Source of the DNA: Gallionellaceae bacterium UBA5126
Lineage (GTDB): Bacteria > Pseudomonadota > Gammaproteobacteria > Burkholderiales > Gallionellaceae
Assembly (NCBI GenBank): GCA_002414205.1
Contig: DHYQ01000008.1
Span: 6,035 to 21,551 of the forward strand
Direction of reading: 5' to 3'
Length of the DNA: 15,517 nucleotides
Part shown: positions 13,782-15,517 of the stretch, piece by piece
Position numbering within the stretch: the first letter of the stretch is position 1
Layout of the letters: the number at the start of each line of letters is the position of its first letter
Notes under the pieces: model-generated
What the model saw: only the letters and a program-made list of their open reading frames with translations
Told to the model about the DNA's origin: nothing
Database searches by the model: none
Position numbers and translations under genes: made by a program

Positions 13782-15517
13782 ATGTCCATACTGCGCATTG
13801 CCCTCGACGTTCCGCTCACGACGCTGTTTGACTACAGCGGCACGGCGCTGCCTGGGCAGTTGGTGTTGGTGCCGTTTGGACGGGGGCAGCGGGTGGGGGT
13901 GGTATTGGCGCGGACGACGCATTCCGAGGTGCCTGCCGATAAGTTGAAGCCGATTGTGCAAGTCTTGGACGACCGGCCCGTGTTGTCGCCGGGCTTGCTG
14001 CGGCTGTTGCAGTTTTGCGCCGACTATTACCGCCACCCGATTGGGCAGACCGTGATGACGGCCTTGCCCGCGTTGATGCGCCAGCCGGAGGCGTTGCCGC
14101 AGCCGTGGTGTTATGCCAGCAGCGGGGTGGATTGGGCGCAGTTGCCGCCACGCAAGAAAGTGGCGCGGCGGGTGTTGCAGGTGTTAGGTGAGCAGCCACT
14201 CAGCCCCTTGGCCTTGCGCCCGCTGGCCACCCCGGCGCAACTGCATGCGCTGGAGGAGGAAGGGTTAATCGTCCGCGTCGCGTGCCCCAGTGCCGCCACT
14301 CCCGCCGTTGCGCCGCTGTGCAATGCCCACGCCCTGACCCCGGCGCAGCAGGCCGTGTGCGATGCCGTGACCGCTAGCAGCGGCTACGCCTGTTTTCTGT
14401 TGCACGGCATTACCGGCAGCGGCAAGACCGAGGTGTATGTCCACCTCATGCAGCATGCCCTGCAACGTGGGCAGCAGGTGTTGCTGCTGGTACCGGAAAT
14501 CAACCTCACGCCGCAACTGGAAGGTTATTTTCAGCAGCGCTTCCCCAATACCCCGCTGGTTAGTCTGCACAGTGGTTTGACGGATCGCCAGCGCTGGCAG
14601 CATTGGCAACAGGCGCAACGCGGTCAGGCGCGCATCGTGCTGGGCACGCGGCTGGCGGTGTTTGCCGAATTGCCGCAACTGGGGCTGATCGTGGTGGATG
14701 AGGAGCACGACGGCTCTTTCAAGCAGCAGGATGGCTTGCGCTATTCGGCGCGGGATGTGGCGGTGTTTCGCGCCCATCAGGCCGGGGTGCCCATCGTGCT
14801 CGGCTCGGCCACGCCGTCGTTGGAGAGCTACCACAACGCCCAGGCCGGGCGCTATCGTTTGCTGCAACTGCATGAGCGCGCCCAGCCGGAGGCGCGTTTG
14901 CCCACGGTGCGCTGTCTGCCGCTGAAAATCGGCCAGTTCACCCAGGGTATTAGCCACTTCCTGCTAGAGGCGATTGAAGCGCGCTTGCAACGCGGCGAGC
15001 AAAGCCTACTGTTCATCAACCGCCGGGGCTATGCGCCGGTGCTGCGCTGTGGCGAATGTGGCTGGCTGTCCGGCTGCCGCCACTGCGCCGGGAAAATGGT
15101 GCTGCACCTTGACCAGCACCGCTTGCGCTGCCACCACTGCGGTGCGCACAGCCGCGTGCCGACGGCCTGCCCGGACTGTGGTCACGCCGAATTGCTGCCA
15201 CTGGGCAGCGGCACCCAGCGCGTGGAACAGGTGTTGCAGCAACGTTTTCCGCAAGCGCGCATTTTGCGCGTCGATCGGGACAGCACCCAAGGCAAGCGCA
15301 CTTGGTCGGACATGCAGGCGCAAATTCGCGCCAACGAGGTGGATATTCTGGTCGGCACGCAGATGCTGGTGAAGGGACACGACTTCCCGGATTTGACGCT
15401 GGTGGGGGTGCTGAATCCCGACAGCGCGCTGTACAGTAGCGACTTCCGCGCCGGGGAAAAGCTGTTTGCGCAGTTGATGCAGGTGGCGGGCCGTGCCGGG
15501 CGGGCGGACAAGGCGGG
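13782..15517 (+). CDS. priA: Primosomal protein N' (replication restart helicase PriA), 3' end cut by the window
   Basis: First 578 codons of a protein usually near 730 residues; it runs off the window end with no stop. PriA binds stalled forks and reloads the replisome. Visible in order: the N-terminal 3'-end-binding domain opening with LRIALDVPL and LFDY; Walker A GITGSGKT (209-216, K215); Walker B DEEHD (306-310); helicase motif GSATPS near residue 345; eight zinc-binding cysteines in four CxxC-like pairs inserted after NRRGY (about 418-468); then LVGTQMLVKGHDF and the start of the QVAGRAGR motif at the very end. No frame break was seen. The ribosome binding site is poor and the start lies against the preceding terminator, so a promoter inside the DUF4239 region or the hairpin is implied but not visible. 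Confidence 0.95.
   Translation, partial: MSILRIALDVPLTTLFDYSGTALPGQLVLVPFGRGQRVGVVLARTTHSEVPADKLKPIVQVLDDRPVLSPGLLRLLQFCADYYRHPIGQTVMTALPALMRQPEALPQPWCYASSGVDWAQLPPRKKVARRVLQVLGEQPLSPLALRPLATPAQLHALEEEGLIVRVACPSAATPAVAPLCNAHALTPAQQAVCDAVTASSGYACFLLHGITGSGKTEVYVHLMQHALQRGQQVLLLVPEINLTPQLEGYFQQRFPNTPLVSLHSGLTDRQRWQHWQQAQRGQARIVLGTRLAVFAELPQLGLIVVDEEHDGSFKQQDGLRYSARDVAVFRAHQAGVPIVLGSATPSLESYHNAQAGRYRLLQLHERAQPEARLPTVRCLPLKIGQFTQGISHFLLEAIEARLQRGEQSLLFINRRGYAPVLRCGECGWLSGCRHCAGKMVLHLDQHRLRCHHCGAHSRVPTACPDCGHAELLPLGSGTQRVEQVLQQRFPQARILRVDRDSTQGKRTWSDMQAQIRANEVDILVGTQMLVKGHDFPDLTLVGVLNPDSALYSSDFRAGEKLFAQLMQVAGRAGRADKA

Noticed and set aside
1..15517. CRISPR arrays, tRNA or rRNA genes, insertion sequences, prophage genes
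   Set aside because: No regularly spaced repeats, cloverleaf sequences, transposase or integrase motifs were seen on either strand.

Overview
The window looks like a chromosomal stretch of a respiring proteobacterium, most likely betaproteobacterial. The reasons are a cbb3-type oxidase locus with separate ccoQ and ccoP, a soluble c-type cytochrome whose heme and disulfide spacing matches cytochrome c'' of Methylophilus, and dense coding at moderate GC. No RNA gene, insertion sequence or CRISPR array was seen. The organism cannot be named from this sequence alone.

Bases 1-1367 are the 3' end of a cbb3 oxidase structural operon: ccoQ, ccoP, then an unrecognised 39-residue single-helix membrane protein, closed by a strong intrinsic terminator. 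Bases 1388-6161 are the oxidase assembly operon ccoG-ccoH-ccoI-ccoS (copper reduction, assembly, copper export to the oxidase, maturation). It ends in a hairpin terminator that also faces the convergent cytochrome c'' gene (6180-6617, minus strand).

Bases 6618-6855 are a divergent regulatory region with two sigma70-like promoters placed back to back. To the right lies a tight three-gene operon (6856-11876). Gene one encodes a cytoplasmic flavoprotein fused to two cyclic-nucleotide-binding domains and a four-cluster 4Fe-4S ferredoxin domain. Gene two encodes a membrane protein with two His-X13-His helices, predicted to be a diheme cytochrome b. Gene three encodes an FHA domain joined by one membrane helix to a periplasmic part with ten heme c sites. 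Read together they form a plausible regulated electron wire from cytosolic NAD(P)H to periplasmic hemes, or the reverse. I do not recognise it as a named system, and it is the most interesting item here.

Bases 12034-13715 hold a tandem pair of DUF4239 (bestrophin-like) membrane protein paralogs, bracketed by terminators. The window ends inside priA (13782 onward), the primosomal helicase, which lacks its last part.
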